A stretch of DNA of 64,000 bases from Acidicapsa dinghuensis (GTDB lineage: Bacteria; Acidobacteriota; Terriglobia; Terriglobales; Acidobacteriaceae). The stretch covers positions 186,001 to 250,000 of the forward strand of contig NZ_JAGSYH010000001.1 in the NCBI RefSeq assembly GCF_025685685.1, given 5' to 3'. The notes under the pieces were generated by a model. The model made no database searches, was not told the DNA's origin, and saw nothing but the letters and a program-made list of their open reading frames with translations. Positions 27,792 through 37,013 of this stretch are shown piece by piece (the stretch's first letter is position 1; each line of letters opens with the position of its first letter). The translations under genes and the position numbers were made by a program.

Positions 27792-29129
27792 ATGGCAGTA
27801 GAAGCACAAGGCGGCCAGAAGACCGCCGGCATCAAGCCAGCAACGGGCAAGCTGGGAATTATGGTTGTTGGCATGGGCGCCGTTGCGACCACGCTCATCG
27901 CTGGAGTAGAGGCAGTTCGGCGCGGTCTGGCAAAGCCCATCGGATCACTGACCCAGATGGGCACAATCCGGCTTGGAAAGCGCACCGACGGCAATTCGCC
28001 GTTGATTAAGGATTTCGTGCCCCTTGCCAGCCTCGACGACATCGTCTTCACAGGCTGGGATATCTTCGACGACAACGTCTACGAAGCAGCGGCTCACGCC
28101 AAGGTACTGGACCACGACCATCTCCAGCAGATTCGCCCCTTTCTTGAGGCCATCCAGCCCATGCCAGCCGTCTTCGATCAGCATTATGTCAAGCGCCTCA
28201 ATGGTACGCGCGTCAAGAAGGGCAAGCACAAGTGCGATCTCGCCCAGCAGGTCATAGCTGACATCCAGAATTTCCAAAAGACCGTCGATCGCGTCGTCGT
28301 CCTCTGGGCTGGCTCGACTGAAATCTACCTGGAGCCGACCGAAGTTCACCAGTCGATTGCCGCCTTCGAAAAGGGAATGGTCGATAACGATCCCTCCATC
28401 GCGCCCTCGCAGATCTACGCCTATGCCGCTCTCAAGTGCGGAGTGCCATTCGCCAACGGCGCACCCAATCTTACCGTCGATCTGCCCTGCATGGTTGAGC
28501 TCTCCCGACAGAACTCAGCTCCCATCACCGGCAAAGACTTCAAGACCGGCCAGACCTTCATGAAAACCGTCCTTGCTCCGGCCTTCAAGGCAAGAATGCT
28601 CGGCGTCTCCGGCTGGTACTCAACCAATATTCTCGGCAATCGCGACGGCGAAGTGCTCGATGACCCTGAGAGCTTCAAAACCAAGGAAGAGTCCAAGCTC
28701 GGCGTGCTCGACTACATCCTGCAGCCCGAGCTTTATCCCGACCTTTACAAGGACATCTATCATAAGGTCCGCATCAACTACTACCCACCCCGCGGCGACA
28801 ACAAAGAAGGCTGGGATAACATCGATATCTTCGGCTGGCTAGGCTATCCCATGCAGATCAAGGTCGACTTCCTCTGCCGCGACTCTATCCTCGCCGCTCC
28901 CATCGCGCTCGACCTTGTCCTGTTCCTTGATCTCGCCAAGCGAACTCCGCAGCTCGCCAACATCGGCATCCAGGAGTGGCTCAGCTTCTATTGGAAGAGC
29001 CCGCAAACCGCTCCCGGTCTCTATCCCGAGCATGATCTCTTTATTCAGCTCATGAAGCTCAAGAACACCCTGCGCCACATCATGGGTGAAGACCTGATAA
29101 CGCACCTCGGCCTCGAATACTACGACTAG
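27792..29129 (+). CDS. ino1: myo-inositol-1-phosphate synthase
   Basis: 445 residues from ATG 27792, preceded by a purine-rich GAAGGGAAGGTAG. It converts glucose 6-phosphate to inositol 1-phosphate with NAD+. Recognisable segments: the NAD-binding GKLGIMVVGMGAVATTLIAGVEA, VVLWAGSTEIY, FANGAPNLTVDLPCMVEL, KDFKTGQTFMKTVLAPAFKARMLGVSGWYSTNILGNRDG, and LQPELYPDLYKDIYHKVRINYYPPRGD...WDNIDIFGWLGYPMQIKVDFLCRDSILAAPI with the catalytic lysines and Asp. The length fits bacterial and archaeal enzymes with the long C-terminal domain. The product feeds inositol phospholipids or compatible solutes; no other pathway gene is adjacent. Confidence 0.94.
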   Translation: MAVEAQGGQKTAGIKPATGKLGIMVVGMGAVATTLIAGVEAVRRGLAKPIGSLTQMGTIRLGKRTDGNSPLIKDFVPLASLDDIVFTGWDIFDDNVYEAAAHAKVLDHDHLQQIRPFLEAIQPMPAVFDQHYVKRLNGTRVKKGKHKCDLAQQVIADIQNFQKTVDRVVVLWAGSTEIYLEPTEVHQSIAAFEKGMVDNDPSIAPSQIYAYAALKCGVPFANGAPNLTVDLPCMVELSRQNSAPITGKDFKTGQTFMKTVLAPAFKARMLGVSGWYSTNILGNRDGEVLDDPESFKTKEESKLGVLDYILQPELYPDLYKDIYHKVRINYYPPRGDNKEGWDNIDIFGWLGYPMQIKVDFLCRDSILAAPIALDLVLFLDLAKRTPQLANIGIQEWLSFYWKSPQTAPGLYPEHDLFIQLMKLKNTLRHIMGEDLITHLGLEYYD

Positions 29130-29158
29130 CCGAACCGGCACAAAACTAGCGCAATTCG

Positions 29159-29189
29159 CAGAGGCCCTCAACTATACAGAGGGCCTCTG
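29159..29189. terminator. bidirectional hairpin between convergent genes
   Basis: CAGAGGCCCTC / GAGGGCCTCTG, perfect 11-bp stem, 9-nt loop. It lies between the converging ino1 and GH63-like genes. There is no T-run. Confidence 0.6.
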
Positions 29190-29214
29190 TGACATGCGAC
29201 GTTCCAGGCCGTGC

Positions 29215-31224
29215 TCACTTACCCGTCGTTTGCTCCAGGTACTCAACAAACCCCAGCAGCGCGCCCCAGTGATAAAACCGGTCGCTGCTCCCAACATCAT
29301 CCCCCGTCCCAAGTACGGCGTTGTAGTTCTCGTGAACGTGCCCCTTCTCAGTCCACTCCTTCAGAAATAGCGCATACGACTTCTCAGCAAACTCCCGTCG
29401 CACCTTAGGCACGTCGTAGTTCTCCAGTCCCAGATACACCAGATAATTCATCGGCCCCCAAATCCGTCCGCGCCAGTAGTTCTGATCTCTGAATGCGGCA
29501 TCATTCCGCGCTATCGACGGAATCACCCACTCACCCCAGAACTCATCCGTATTCAGCAGATGCTTGTCCACCATCTTCTGTGCCTGTTGCGGCGTCGCTG
29601 CATGAGCCAGCATAGGATAGAAATTGGTCGGCGACAGTCGGCTGCTCATCTTCCCCGTATGCAGGTCCTTGTTCTCAAAAATCCCCGCATCCCCATTCCA
29701 TAGCGCCTGCAACTTTGCGCGATAGTGCCCGCTCCTCTCGCGCAGCTCCCGCGCCTCGGCGTCCTTGTGCAGGGCATCCGCAATCTTCGCCAGCGCCTCG
29801 CAATCAGCAATGTACATACTCATCAGGCCCACATCGGCAAACTCAAGCAGATGCGTCCGCTCGTCGTACACCGCATCGTCATACATCGGACTGTTATCCA
29901 GCCCGGACTCCAGAATCGCTCCCGCCCGCGTCCCGCGCGAATCGTCATCGAAGTTTCCCGGCAGATTCTTACCATCGCTGCCCCAGGTCAGATACCCATC
30001 CACATCGCGATGCTGTGCCCACCACCGATTCCACTTCAGCAACTGTGGAAACGTCTGCTCTAGAAACCACAGATCGCCAAACTTGCGATACAGCCCCAGC
30101 ACAGTGATCGCCCCCACCGGAGGCTCGGACCGGTCATAGCTCTTCCAGTTGCCAGCCCGCGCGTAGTTCGGCACAAAGCCCTCGCGCGTCGACTCACGCA
30201 GCGTCTCCACCGCATCGGCATAGGCCAGATCGCGGTTGCCAATCGAAGCCATCGTCGCAGCAAAAAACGTGTCCCAGTCAAAAATCACATACCCACCCCA
30301 GTTCACGCTCCATACCCGGCTCACCGGAGAAACCACGTGTCCCTTCTCCGGCTCATAAATCGTGTCCCACCCCAGCGTCGTCTCGATTGCGTCCTCTAAC
30401 GGCTGTGTCGTTTTGTCGCCAGCCAGAGACTGCTCGTACTTTACCCGCGCGCCTTCCACCACAGCCTGCGCCTCAGCCACGCTAAGAGCCTTGCCCGTCG
30501 TCACCGCTACCGGCTCCGTAAAATCTGTAGCAAAGTAAGGCCCCGTAATCGGTGAAATGTTCAGAACACGTGGGGAGAGGGAACTGCCATCATCCCGCGA
30601 GCATGTGCAGTAGATAGGCACCTCGCCCGCCGCCGACCGTGCAATCATCCCGCTTCCTGCGCCATGGTTTTCCGTGAACGAAACCGTACCCTCGCGATTC
30701 CACAGATAATCAACCGAGAAAATGATCGTAGGTGCCAGCGCTGCCTTCGTCTGTGACGCCAGCGGAGTCGCCAGCAGCACCAGATCTTTGCCGTCATGCG
30801 CACTCTGTACGCGCCAAGCATGCCCCATCCACATAACGCGCAGATCGGTATAACTCCCATCCCACGCATGAGGCCCAGGCTTCACCTGTTCGGCAGAGTT
30901 GCCGAAGCGTCCAATCAAAGTATCCGCCAACAGAGCATCGCCAGACTCAGTCGAGTTGTGCTTTATGCTCACATGAATCGCCAGTCCCTGCGGCAGCAGC
31001 ACATGCGTCGTAACGCTGTTCGCGTCCCACGTATTCCATCCCTGCGCCAGATGTCGCTGCACCTCTTTATATTGCGCAGAGAGCACGAAAGGCTCATACG
31101 TATCCGTAGCGCTAGGCTTAGCCGATTGAGTAAACGCATTCGCGCAGCACACAAGTACAGATAGAAAAAGCGCAACGCAACAGCGCATCGTCAGCTCTTT
31201 GGAATGGAGAATGGAGTGATTCAT
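29215..31224 (-). CDS. secreted GH63-like / MGH1-type glycoside hydrolase
   Basis: 669 residues from ATG 31224 (GGATGAG about 7 nt upstream); ATG 31188 is an alternative, and both give a signal peptide (MRCCVALFLSVLVCCANAF). The N-terminal 300 residues are a beta-sandwich. The C-terminal 370 form an (alpha/alpha)6 barrel with VNWGGYVIFDWDTFFAATMAS (the FDWDTFF motif holds the likely acid), FVPNYA, NYWRGRIWGPMNYLVYLGL and KGHVHENYNAVLGTG (Glu likely base). This is the arrangement of GH63 mannosylglycerate-hydrolase/alpha-glucosidase relatives. The substrate is probably an alpha-linked oligosaccharide. Exported, and alone in its transcription unit. Confidence 0.85.
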   Translation of the reverse strand: MNHSILHSKELTMRCCVALFLSVLVCCANAFTQSAKPSATDTYEPFVLSAQYKEVQRHLAQGWNTWDANSVTTHVLLPQGLAIHVSIKHNSTESGDALLADTLIGRFGNSAEQVKPGPHAWDGSYTDLRVMWMGHAWRVQSAHDGKDLVLLATPLASQTKAALAPTIIFSVDYLWNREGTVSFTENHGAGSGMIARSAAGEVPIYCTCSRDDGSSLSPRVLNISPITGPYFATDFTEPVAVTTGKALSVAEAQAVVEGARVKYEQSLAGDKTTQPLEDAIETTLGWDTIYEPEKGHVVSPVSRVWSVNWGGYVIFDWDTFFAATMASIGNRDLAYADAVETLRESTREGFVPNYARAGNWKSYDRSEPPVGAITVLGLYRKFGDLWFLEQTFPQLLKWNRWWAQHRDVDGYLTWGSDGKNLPGNFDDDSRGTRAGAILESGLDNSPMYDDAVYDERTHLLEFADVGLMSMYIADCEALAKIADALHKDAEARELRERSGHYRAKLQALWNGDAGIFENKDLHTGKMSSRLSPTNFYPMLAHAATPQQAQKMVDKHLLNTDEFWGEWVIPSIARNDAAFRDQNYWRGRIWGPMNYLVYLGLENYDVPKVRREFAEKSYALFLKEWTEKGHVHENYNAVLGTGDDVGSSDRFYHWGALLGFVEYLEQTTGK

Positions 31225-31459
31225 TTGCGTCTCATCCTTGAAAAGAGCCAGTGTATATCGGCCCGACAATGTCCCCGCGCCATTCTCGCAAAGTTGAGGA
31301 TTCAATCTGCATGTCAAATGTGAGAGCGCAAGCTTGCCAATCATGTGACTATGGTTATCATCCAATCTCCTAAATTTAGATAGTTGACTTTGCAGAGGAG
31401 ATATACTTTGCTCTTCGCGGTTCATGACTTTAATTCAGCTTTCAAAAGGACTAAAGAAT

Positions 31460-31930
31460 ATGAATATACGAACTGGCAACTTCAACGGCACCCTGATAAC
31501 ACAGGGAAATGTTTCTGGTTTAGACCTTTCACACTCAGACGGATATATAGATCAGACAGACTCCATTTACATAATGAAATCCAAGGCCCAAAAACACATG
31601 GCAACATCGAGTAACCCACTCCAGTACGCAGGACACGGTGCTCATTCTCATGTTGTTCTCGATGACGAAGAGCAATCTCGATACTTCATTACCGCAGTAT
31701 TTGAAGCTTTTCGAAAGGCGGCTATCCAGTGTGTTACTCAACAAAATTCCCGTTTATGGGTATGTGTTGAATTTGACAATGTAGAGATAGTTAATTTAGT
31801 GAGTAAACGCTATCAAGGACAACAATGGGTAGGTATAGGAAATTATCAAACCATGGAAATTGGCGCTGCCGTAAGCCTGGATTTAAACGGCTACACATTT
31901 GTTTTCAATCATGGTCCTCTTGTTAGATGA
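31460..31930 (+). CDS. hypothetical protein, AT-rich orphan
   Basis: 156 residues from ATG 31460 (AAAGGA about 10 nt upstream); ATG 31424 adds 12. No signal peptide. The first part, MNIRTGNFNGTLITQGNVSG, resembles a short beta-repeat. A GHGAHSHVVLDDEEQSRYFITAVFEAF block and an ending VGIGNYQTMEIGAAVSLDLNGYTF follow. I do not recognise it. The gene and its flanks are clearly AT-richer than the window average, with different codon use (AAT, TTT, ATA), which suggests recent acquisition. Confidence 0.55.
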   Translation: MNIRTGNFNGTLITQGNVSGLDLSHSDGYIDQTDSIYIMKSKAQKHMATSSNPLQYAGHGAHSHVVLDDEEQSRYFITAVFEAFRKAAIQCVTQQNSRLWVCVEFDNVEIVNLVSKRYQGQQWVGIGNYQTMEIGAAVSLDLNGYTFVFNHGPLVR

Positions 31931-32233
31931 ATATCTGATTCACACTTTTTGCGGCTGGATTGCGCTGTGCCCCATCTTTTCTGCGTTCTTTACAGAAAGT
32001 GTGGGATAACGGCTGCTCATACCATCACAAGCCCGCTTCGTGCGACACACAACCAACGATACAGTGTGCCGTTAGTTGTTAGAGATACGGGTGTAACTAT
32101 GCACTAAAAATCCTCTGGAGAGCAAGCACAACCTGAAGAGATATTGTCTGTGCAGGTAAACGCATGACTGACTTTTACAAATCTTAAGGATAAGTCTGGG
32201 ATTTGGTTCTCCCATTCCCTTTAGAATTTGTGC
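31931..32233. other. intergenic, no gene seen
   Basis: About 300 bp, AT-rich, with no supported frame and no strong repeat. The A/T-rich end (32160-32230) is likely to hold the promoter of the small basic protein. Confidence 0.5.
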
Positions 32234-32440
32234 ATGAACATAGATCAGATAATTACCGCCCTTGAAGCGGAACGCGAACGCATTGATGCTGCACTAAAAC
32301 TGCTAAAGGGCGAACTCCCTCAATCTGTGACCTTGACTCCGACAGGTAAAATTCGGAAGAAGCGCAATCTGACGCCTGAAGGCAGAGCACGAATTGCAGC
32401 AGCGGTGAAAAGGCGATGGGCAGCCCAGAAGAAGAAATAA
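32234..32440 (+). CDS. small basic coiled-coil protein (DNA-binding-like)
   Basis: 68 residues from ATG 32234; the in-frame TTG two codons earlier is unlikely. The N-terminus MNIDQIITALEAERERIDAALKLLKGE is a coiled-coil helix. A linker and the basic tail (KIRKKRNLTPEGRARIAAAVKRRWAAQKKK) end in the ARxRIAAAxKRRWAxxK pattern common in small acidobacterial proteins, similar to AT-hook/NUMOD-like or histone-H1-like tails. A nucleoid or DNA-associated role is inference. Confidence 0.72.
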   Translation: MNIDQIITALEAERERIDAALKLLKGELPQSVTLTPTGKIRKKRNLTPEGRARIAAAVKRRWAAQKKK

Positions 32441-32803
32441 AGCCTGTCTGACTAATCTCCGGCCGATTGTATTTGGACGTTTACCATTCAACAAAAGCTG
32501 GACGCCTGCGATTCGAAGACATGGCGTAATTAGAGTTCAGCCTCGGCCGCGAGCAACGACGCTCCAGCATCCCGTTTTAGATAAGGAAACATAAAGGCCG
32601 TGAGTGGTTGCTCTTCTGCTGGCATGTCTGATGAAGACACGCCATGTTGGTGCACATCTCTACCGATGATCTGTAGGCACTCTACGCAGGCAGGGAAGGC
32701 ATCGCACCAAAGATGATCGAATAGTTGGATCGTGTTGTGCACACGTACGATGGCTTTTCTCTGTGTATCTATAAGCCTTTACATTTCGAAAATAGAGCGC
32801 TTA

Positions 32804-32895
32804 TGGCGGAGAGTGAGGGATTCGAACCCCCGATACCCATAAAGGTATGGCTGATTTCGAGTCAGCTGCATTCAACCGGGCTCTGCCAACTCTCC
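32804..32895 (-). tRNA. tRNA-Ser (CGA)
   Basis: The minus strand reads GGAGAGT (acceptor) ... CTGA-CTCGAAA-TCAG (anticodon arm, anticodon CGA) ... a long variable arm (ATACC...GGTAT) ... GGGGGTTCGAATCCC (T arm) ... ACTCTCC G CCA. The 7-bp acceptor pairs perfectly and CCA is encoded. The long variable arm and anticodon identify a serine tRNA reading UCG. Confidence 0.95.
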
Positions 32896-33410
32896 GCATC
32901 TTAGAGGGCAGGTGATCTACACGAGTTTACCATCGCTTAGCTCCTCAGTCCAAACCGCGCAAGCGTTCGTCCTCGCTCCGATTCTGCATATCAAATCCAC
33001 AGCGCATTCACGACGATAAAGACATCAAGGCAACCCCCTTCAGCGCTGTAAGAAAAAGAGCCCGGCAATTCATTGCGGCTATCCGTGCTTTGTGCAGGAA
33101 AAAGCAATCATCATGCCTTGACATGAAATAGCCACATACAACCATCCGTGTAAACATCGTCACTTCTATGAAGTAGCTATTTTCGATCCGACCACGAGTC
33201 AGAGGATCTCGGCGATTAAACAGCCGCAGCCACAACTTTTCTCGTGAAATTGGTGTCAAAACAACAAGGTATGTGCACCTGTGCGGAAGTAGTTCACAGA
33301 CTCTACCTGTTTTTCGCTAATGACGATATTGATTTTATCTTCCGTCAGAGCCGGCACAGGCACAAGCCGCACCGGCTTTGTTTTATTTGCCTTTTCAACG
33401 GAGAAATCGA
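32896..33410. other. intergenic between tRNA-Ser and secreted protein gene
   Basis: About 515 bp. Short minus-strand frames (for example 33008-33259) lack any support. Near the right end a hairpin AAGCCG-cac-CGGCTT (33364-33378) is followed by TGTTTTATTT, a possible small terminator or attenuator 25 bp before the start codon of the next gene. The promoter of the tRNA must lie just right of 32895. Confidence 0.5.
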
Positions 33411-34496
33411 ATGATGTTTTTTCCCCGAGGCTCCATTATCCGGTCTGTGATCTATACAGTATGCTTGGCGTTAGTTTCGGCCGCCGGATCAAAGGCATTC
33501 GGGCAAGCCGCACTCCTGATGGAGCAGCCCTACGGGGTTTTCGGCACGCTCAATCCAACTGGTCACGCCGCGCTCTATCTGGCGCGCGCGTGCGCTGATT
33601 CTCCAGTTCATCTGCGCCTCTGCACACCAGGCGAATACGGTGTTGTCATCAGCCGCTACAAAGGCCTCAACGGATACGACTGGGTTGCCATTCCGCTCAT
33701 CCCATATCTCTATTCCGTCGAAAATCTTCCAGACGTACCGGATCGCGCCGATCAGGAAACCGTAAATCGCCTGCGCAATCACTACCGCGAAACCGTACTC
33801 GGTTCTTTCGGGGAAAATCTGCCTCCTGGTGGATTTTTCAACGGAGGTTGGACGGAGCTCGTCGGCACAGCCTACGACCGGCGTACCTACGCCTTTCGCT
33901 TCAATACTACGCTGGAGCAGGATGAATCCCTCATTGAGGAGTTGAATGCCCGTCCCAATAGATCGCATTTCAATATCCTCTACAACAACTGTGCCGACTT
34001 CGACCGATTCATCCTCAACCACTACTTTCCGCATCAGTTCAAGCGGTCCATCTTTCCCGACGCCGGCATCACCACGCCAAAGCACATAACCTATGTGCTC
34101 GTGAAATACGGCAAGCATCATTCTGAAGCAGGCTTGACCATCGTCGAGATACCGCAGATTCCCGGCTTCCGCCATGAAAGCCGGTCCATCCACGGCGTAG
34201 CCGAAACCCTGGTCACGAATGGATATGTCATCCCCGTCGTCATCCTGAATCCGTATATAGCAGCCGGAATTGCCGCAGACTATCTCATTCGTGGGCGATA
34301 CAACCTGATTCCCAAAAATCCCCCAACAGCCGACCCCGCCAACCTCACAGCACTTGTTAATCCTCCCATTCCTTCATTGACAGGTGCTGGGTGGCAATCT
34401 GAAAATTCGTTTGGATCTGCAGAGATGAAAGTATCGCTCCAAGATGGAGCTGCTGCCGTCCCTGTGCATCTTTCAGAGACTCCCGACGAGCCCTAG
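33411..34496 (+). CDS. exported protein with papain-like (NNCAD) motif, DUF4105-like
   Basis: 361 residues from ATG 33411 (CGGAGAA 5 nt upstream). Signal peptide or anchor: RSVIYTVCLALVSAAGSKAFGQ. The mature part contains NPTGHAALYLARAC (candidate catalytic His; about 45-60) and, 110 residues later, SHFNILYNNCADFDRFILNHYFP (candidate catalytic Cys). His first and Cys later, with an NNCAD/F motif, is the pattern of permuted NlpC/P60 or DUF4105 papain-like proteins that hydrolyse or transfer amide/acyl bonds, so I propose an envelope hydrolase or acyltransferase. A C-terminal hydrophobic segment (YIAAGIAADYLI) may anchor it. Unlike NlpC/P60 endopeptidases it has no SH3 or peptidoglycan-binding domain. 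Confidence 0.6.
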   Translation: MMFFPRGSIIRSVIYTVCLALVSAAGSKAFGQAALLMEQPYGVFGTLNPTGHAALYLARACADSPVHLRLCTPGEYGVVISRYKGLNGYDWVAIPLIPYLYSVENLPDVPDRADQETVNRLRNHYRETVLGSFGENLPPGGFFNGGWTELVGTAYDRRTYAFRFNTTLEQDESLIEELNARPNRSHFNILYNNCADFDRFILNHYFPHQFKRSIFPDAGITTPKHITYVLVKYGKHHSEAGLTIVEIPQIPGFRHESRSIHGVAETLVTNGYVIPVVILNPYIAAGIAADYLIRGRYNLIPKNPPTADPANLTALVNPPIPSLTGAGWQSENSFGSAEMKVSLQDGAAAVPVHLSETPDEP

Positions 34497-34539
34497 CAGT
34501 CTGCCCATCGGCACAACACGCGGATCAGGTTGAGGGAAC

Positions 34540-34986
34540 ATGTCCGAGCAAAAACCACAAAGCTTTCGCAATCATTCCAGGTTCGACCCTTGGTTCCACG
34601 GCTTAGGCGGTGTTCTGCTGTTGGTGAACCTGATCACACTGATTGTTTTTCTCGTTTTGCACGTGCGAACTGAGCCTCTGCTTTCCACCTGGATGCTGAG
34701 CGCATTCGGTATCTTCAGCATCGCGCTCTTCAAATCCCGGCTCTACCCATTGAAAGCGCAAGACCGTCTTATCCGCCTCGAAGAGCGTCTGAGGCTAGAC
34801 GCTCTTCTCCCGGATTCACTGCGTAAGCGTATCCCTGAGCTATCCGAAGATCAGCTCATCGGCCTGCGCTTCGCTTCTGATGAAGAACTGGCTTCTCTGG
34901 TGGAAACGACGCTCGATAAGAATCTGGATCGCAAGCAGATTAAAGAGCGCATACAGCACTGGCGTCCCGACAACTTCCGTGTCTGA
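34540..34986 (+). CDS. DUF6526-like small membrane protein
   Basis: 148 residues. The pattern FRNHSRFDPWFHG, two membrane segments (GVLLLVNLITLIVFLVLHV and LSTWMLSAFGIFSIALF), RLYPLKAQDRLIRLEERLRL and a soluble helical tail (QLIGLRFASDEELASLVE) is that of the DUF6526 family. Both ends are probably cytoplasmic. Function unknown. Convergent with the ABC-F gene, with only 8 bp between. Confidence 0.82.
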   Translation: MSEQKPQSFRNHSRFDPWFHGLGGVLLLVNLITLIVFLVLHVRTEPLLSTWMLSAFGIFSIALFKSRLYPLKAQDRLIRLEERLRLDALLPDSLRKRIPELSEDQLIGLRFASDEELASLVETTLDKNLDRKQIKERIQHWRPDNFRV

Positions 34987-34994
34987 GCGGAGAT

Positions 34995-36590
34995 TTATTT
35001 CTTCTCCGCCCACTCCTCGTACGGTCCCTTGTGGTCTTCGATTTCGCCGTGCTCAAAGTTCCATAGCCGCGTTCCCACCTCTTCGATCAGATCCTGATCG
35101 TGCGTCACCAGGAACACCGTCCCCTCATACCGCTGCAGTGCAATATTCAGCGCATTGATCGATTCAAGATCGAGGTGATTGGTAGGCTCATCCAGCACCA
35201 GAATGTTCGGCTTCAGCAGCATCAGTTTGCAGAAGAGCAGCCGCGCCGATTCGCCGCCTGAGAGCGCCTTGGTCGGCTTCAGTCCTTCTTCACCGCGGAA
35301 GAGCATCTGTCCCAGCAGCCCGCGAATCTCCTCCAGCGTTACCTTCGGATCCCACTGATGCAGCCATTCATTGACCGTGAGCCCCGGCTCGATCAGACCC
35401 GTCACGTCCTGAGGAAAATACCCGATCTGCGCCTCGTGACCCCACTTTACCACGCCGCCGTCGAGCGAAAAGTCTTTCTCGGCCACATCCTTCGAGCCGG
35501 TCAGCAGGCTCTTCAGCATCGTCGTCTTGCCCACGCCGTTGCGCCCCATCAGACAAACCTTCTCGCCGCGCATCACCGCGCCACTGAAACCCTTGATGAC
35601 CGTCTGATCGCCGTAAGCCTTCGCCAGCCCTTCAAACTCCAGCACGTGCTTGCCGCTCGGCCGTAGCTGATCGAACTTGATAAACGGGCGCTGAATATTC
35701 GACCGCGCCAGCTCAGCCGTCTGCAGCCGCTCTACTTCCTTCTTGCGGCTCGTTACCTGCGTCGAACGAGTACCGGCTGCAAACCGCGAGATAAACTCAT
35801 TCAACTGTGCAATCTTCTTTTCGCGCTGCTCGTTTTGAGATTCCAGCCGCGAACGAATCTGAGTCTTCGCCACCACCATCTCGTCATAACCGCCGGTATA
35901 AACGATGATGGTTTGATAATCGATGTCCGCCGTATGCGTTGTCACCGCATTCAAAAAATGGCGGTCATGCGAGATCGTAATCAGCGTCCCCTGAAATCCA
36001 ACTAGGAACTCGCGCAGCCAGTGAATCGATTCGAGATCGAGATGGTTCGTGGGCTCGTCCAGCAGTAGTGCGTCCGGCTTGCCAAACAGTGCCTGCGCCA
36101 GCAACACGCGCACCTTCTGTCCGCCCTGCAACTCACCCATCTTGCGTTCATGCAGTTCATCGGAAATATCCAGCCCTTGCATCAGTACCGCGGCATCGCT
36201 CTCGGCCGTGTACCCATCCTCATCGCCGATCACGCCTTCGAGCTCGCCCAGCCGCATGCCATCCTCATCGGTCAGCTCCGGCTTCTCATAAATACGATCT
36301 CGCTCCTCAAGCGCTTTCCACAGCGGGGCATTGCCCATGATCACCGTGTCGATCACCCGAAACGCATCGAACTGGAACTGATCCTGCCGCAGCACGCCCA
36401 GTTTGCGCGGCCTTACTACGGAGCCCTTTTGCGCTTCAAGCTCGCCCGTCAGCACCTTCATAAACGTCGACTTTCCGGCACCATTCGGCCCCGTAAGTCC
36501 ATACCGCCGTCCCGGCGTAAACGTCACGCTCACGTCTTCAAACAGAATCTTCGAACCGTAACGCATTGACACACTGCTAACGCTGATCAT
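34995..36590 (-). CDS. ABC-F family ribosome-associated ATPase (YbiT-like)
   Basis: 531 residues from ATG 36590; the open frame starts earlier at 36653 without support. Two fused ATP-binding cassettes and no membrane domain. First: Walker A GPNGAGKST, signature LQGGQKVRVLLAQAL, Walker B LLLDEPTNHLDLESI. Second: Walker A GRNGVGKTT, signature LSGGESARLLFCKL, Walker B ILVLDEPTNHLDLESI. The inter-domain linker (QNEQREKKIAQLNEFISRFAAG) reaches the ribosomal P/E site in ABC-F proteins. Length and start (MISVSSVSMRYG) match the YbiT subgroup. It acts on stalled translation, possibly with an antibiotic-protection effect. Confidence 0.93.
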   Translation of the reverse strand: MISVSSVSMRYGSKILFEDVSVTFTPGRRYGLTGPNGAGKSTFMKVLTGELEAQKGSVVRPRKLGVLRQDQFQFDAFRVIDTVIMGNAPLWKALEERDRIYEKPELTDEDGMRLGELEGVIGDEDGYTAESDAAVLMQGLDISDELHERKMGELQGGQKVRVLLAQALFGKPDALLLDEPTNHLDLESIHWLREFLVGFQGTLITISHDRHFLNAVTTHTADIDYQTIIVYTGGYDEMVVAKTQIRSRLESQNEQREKKIAQLNEFISRFAAGTRSTQVTSRKKEVERLQTAELARSNIQRPFIKFDQLRPSGKHVLEFEGLAKAYGDQTVIKGFSGAVMRGEKVCLMGRNGVGKTTMLKSLLTGSKDVAEKDFSLDGGVVKWGHEAQIGYFPQDVTGLIEPGLTVNEWLHQWDPKVTLEEIRGLLGQMLFRGEEGLKPTKALSGGESARLLFCKLMLLKPNILVLDEPTNHLDLESINALNIALQRYEGTVFLVTHDQDLIEEVGTRLWNFEHGEIEDHKGPYEEWAEKK

Positions 36591-37013
36591 CTGCTCCCAA
36601 TCCTCAGCCGCGCACTCCAAGCGGCAAGCCTTGCGCCACACAACAGGGAACACCCGCCGGGCGTCTTGTTTCTAAAATTGTTGAAGTTGGTTCGGGCACG
36701 CCAGCCGGGCCGCCCAACAAGAGCTTCTACTCTCCCAGTGTCTCATATTCATCGCTGTCCATTTGTCAGAGCCACCCTCCAGCTATGTCTTCAGTGCCTA
36801 CCCGCCCGCAGGCTCAGAGATTTACGAGATTTCTGAAAAGTAAATTCAATGTCAACAGTAGAATCAAGGGTTTTAGATAAAGTAAATATTCGTAAAAACA
36901 ATTTAACATGAAGAAAATATTTATTTTACTCCGCCAATAATCTGTAACATACAATGAATTGGCATTAGACGACAGCCCCTCAAATCCACTGCAAGACCGG
37001 TTACATTAGAGGG
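36591..37013. other. intergenic with an AT-rich patch
   Basis: About 420 bp between divergent genes. 36838-36935 is strongly AT-rich and holds TAAATATT...AATATTTA inverted arms (around 36879-36928). It probably carries both promoters. No gene is seen. Confidence 0.5.

Noticed and set aside
33008-33259. 83-codon minus-strand frame near the tRNA
   Set aside because: No ribosome site, odd composition and no family; likely chance.
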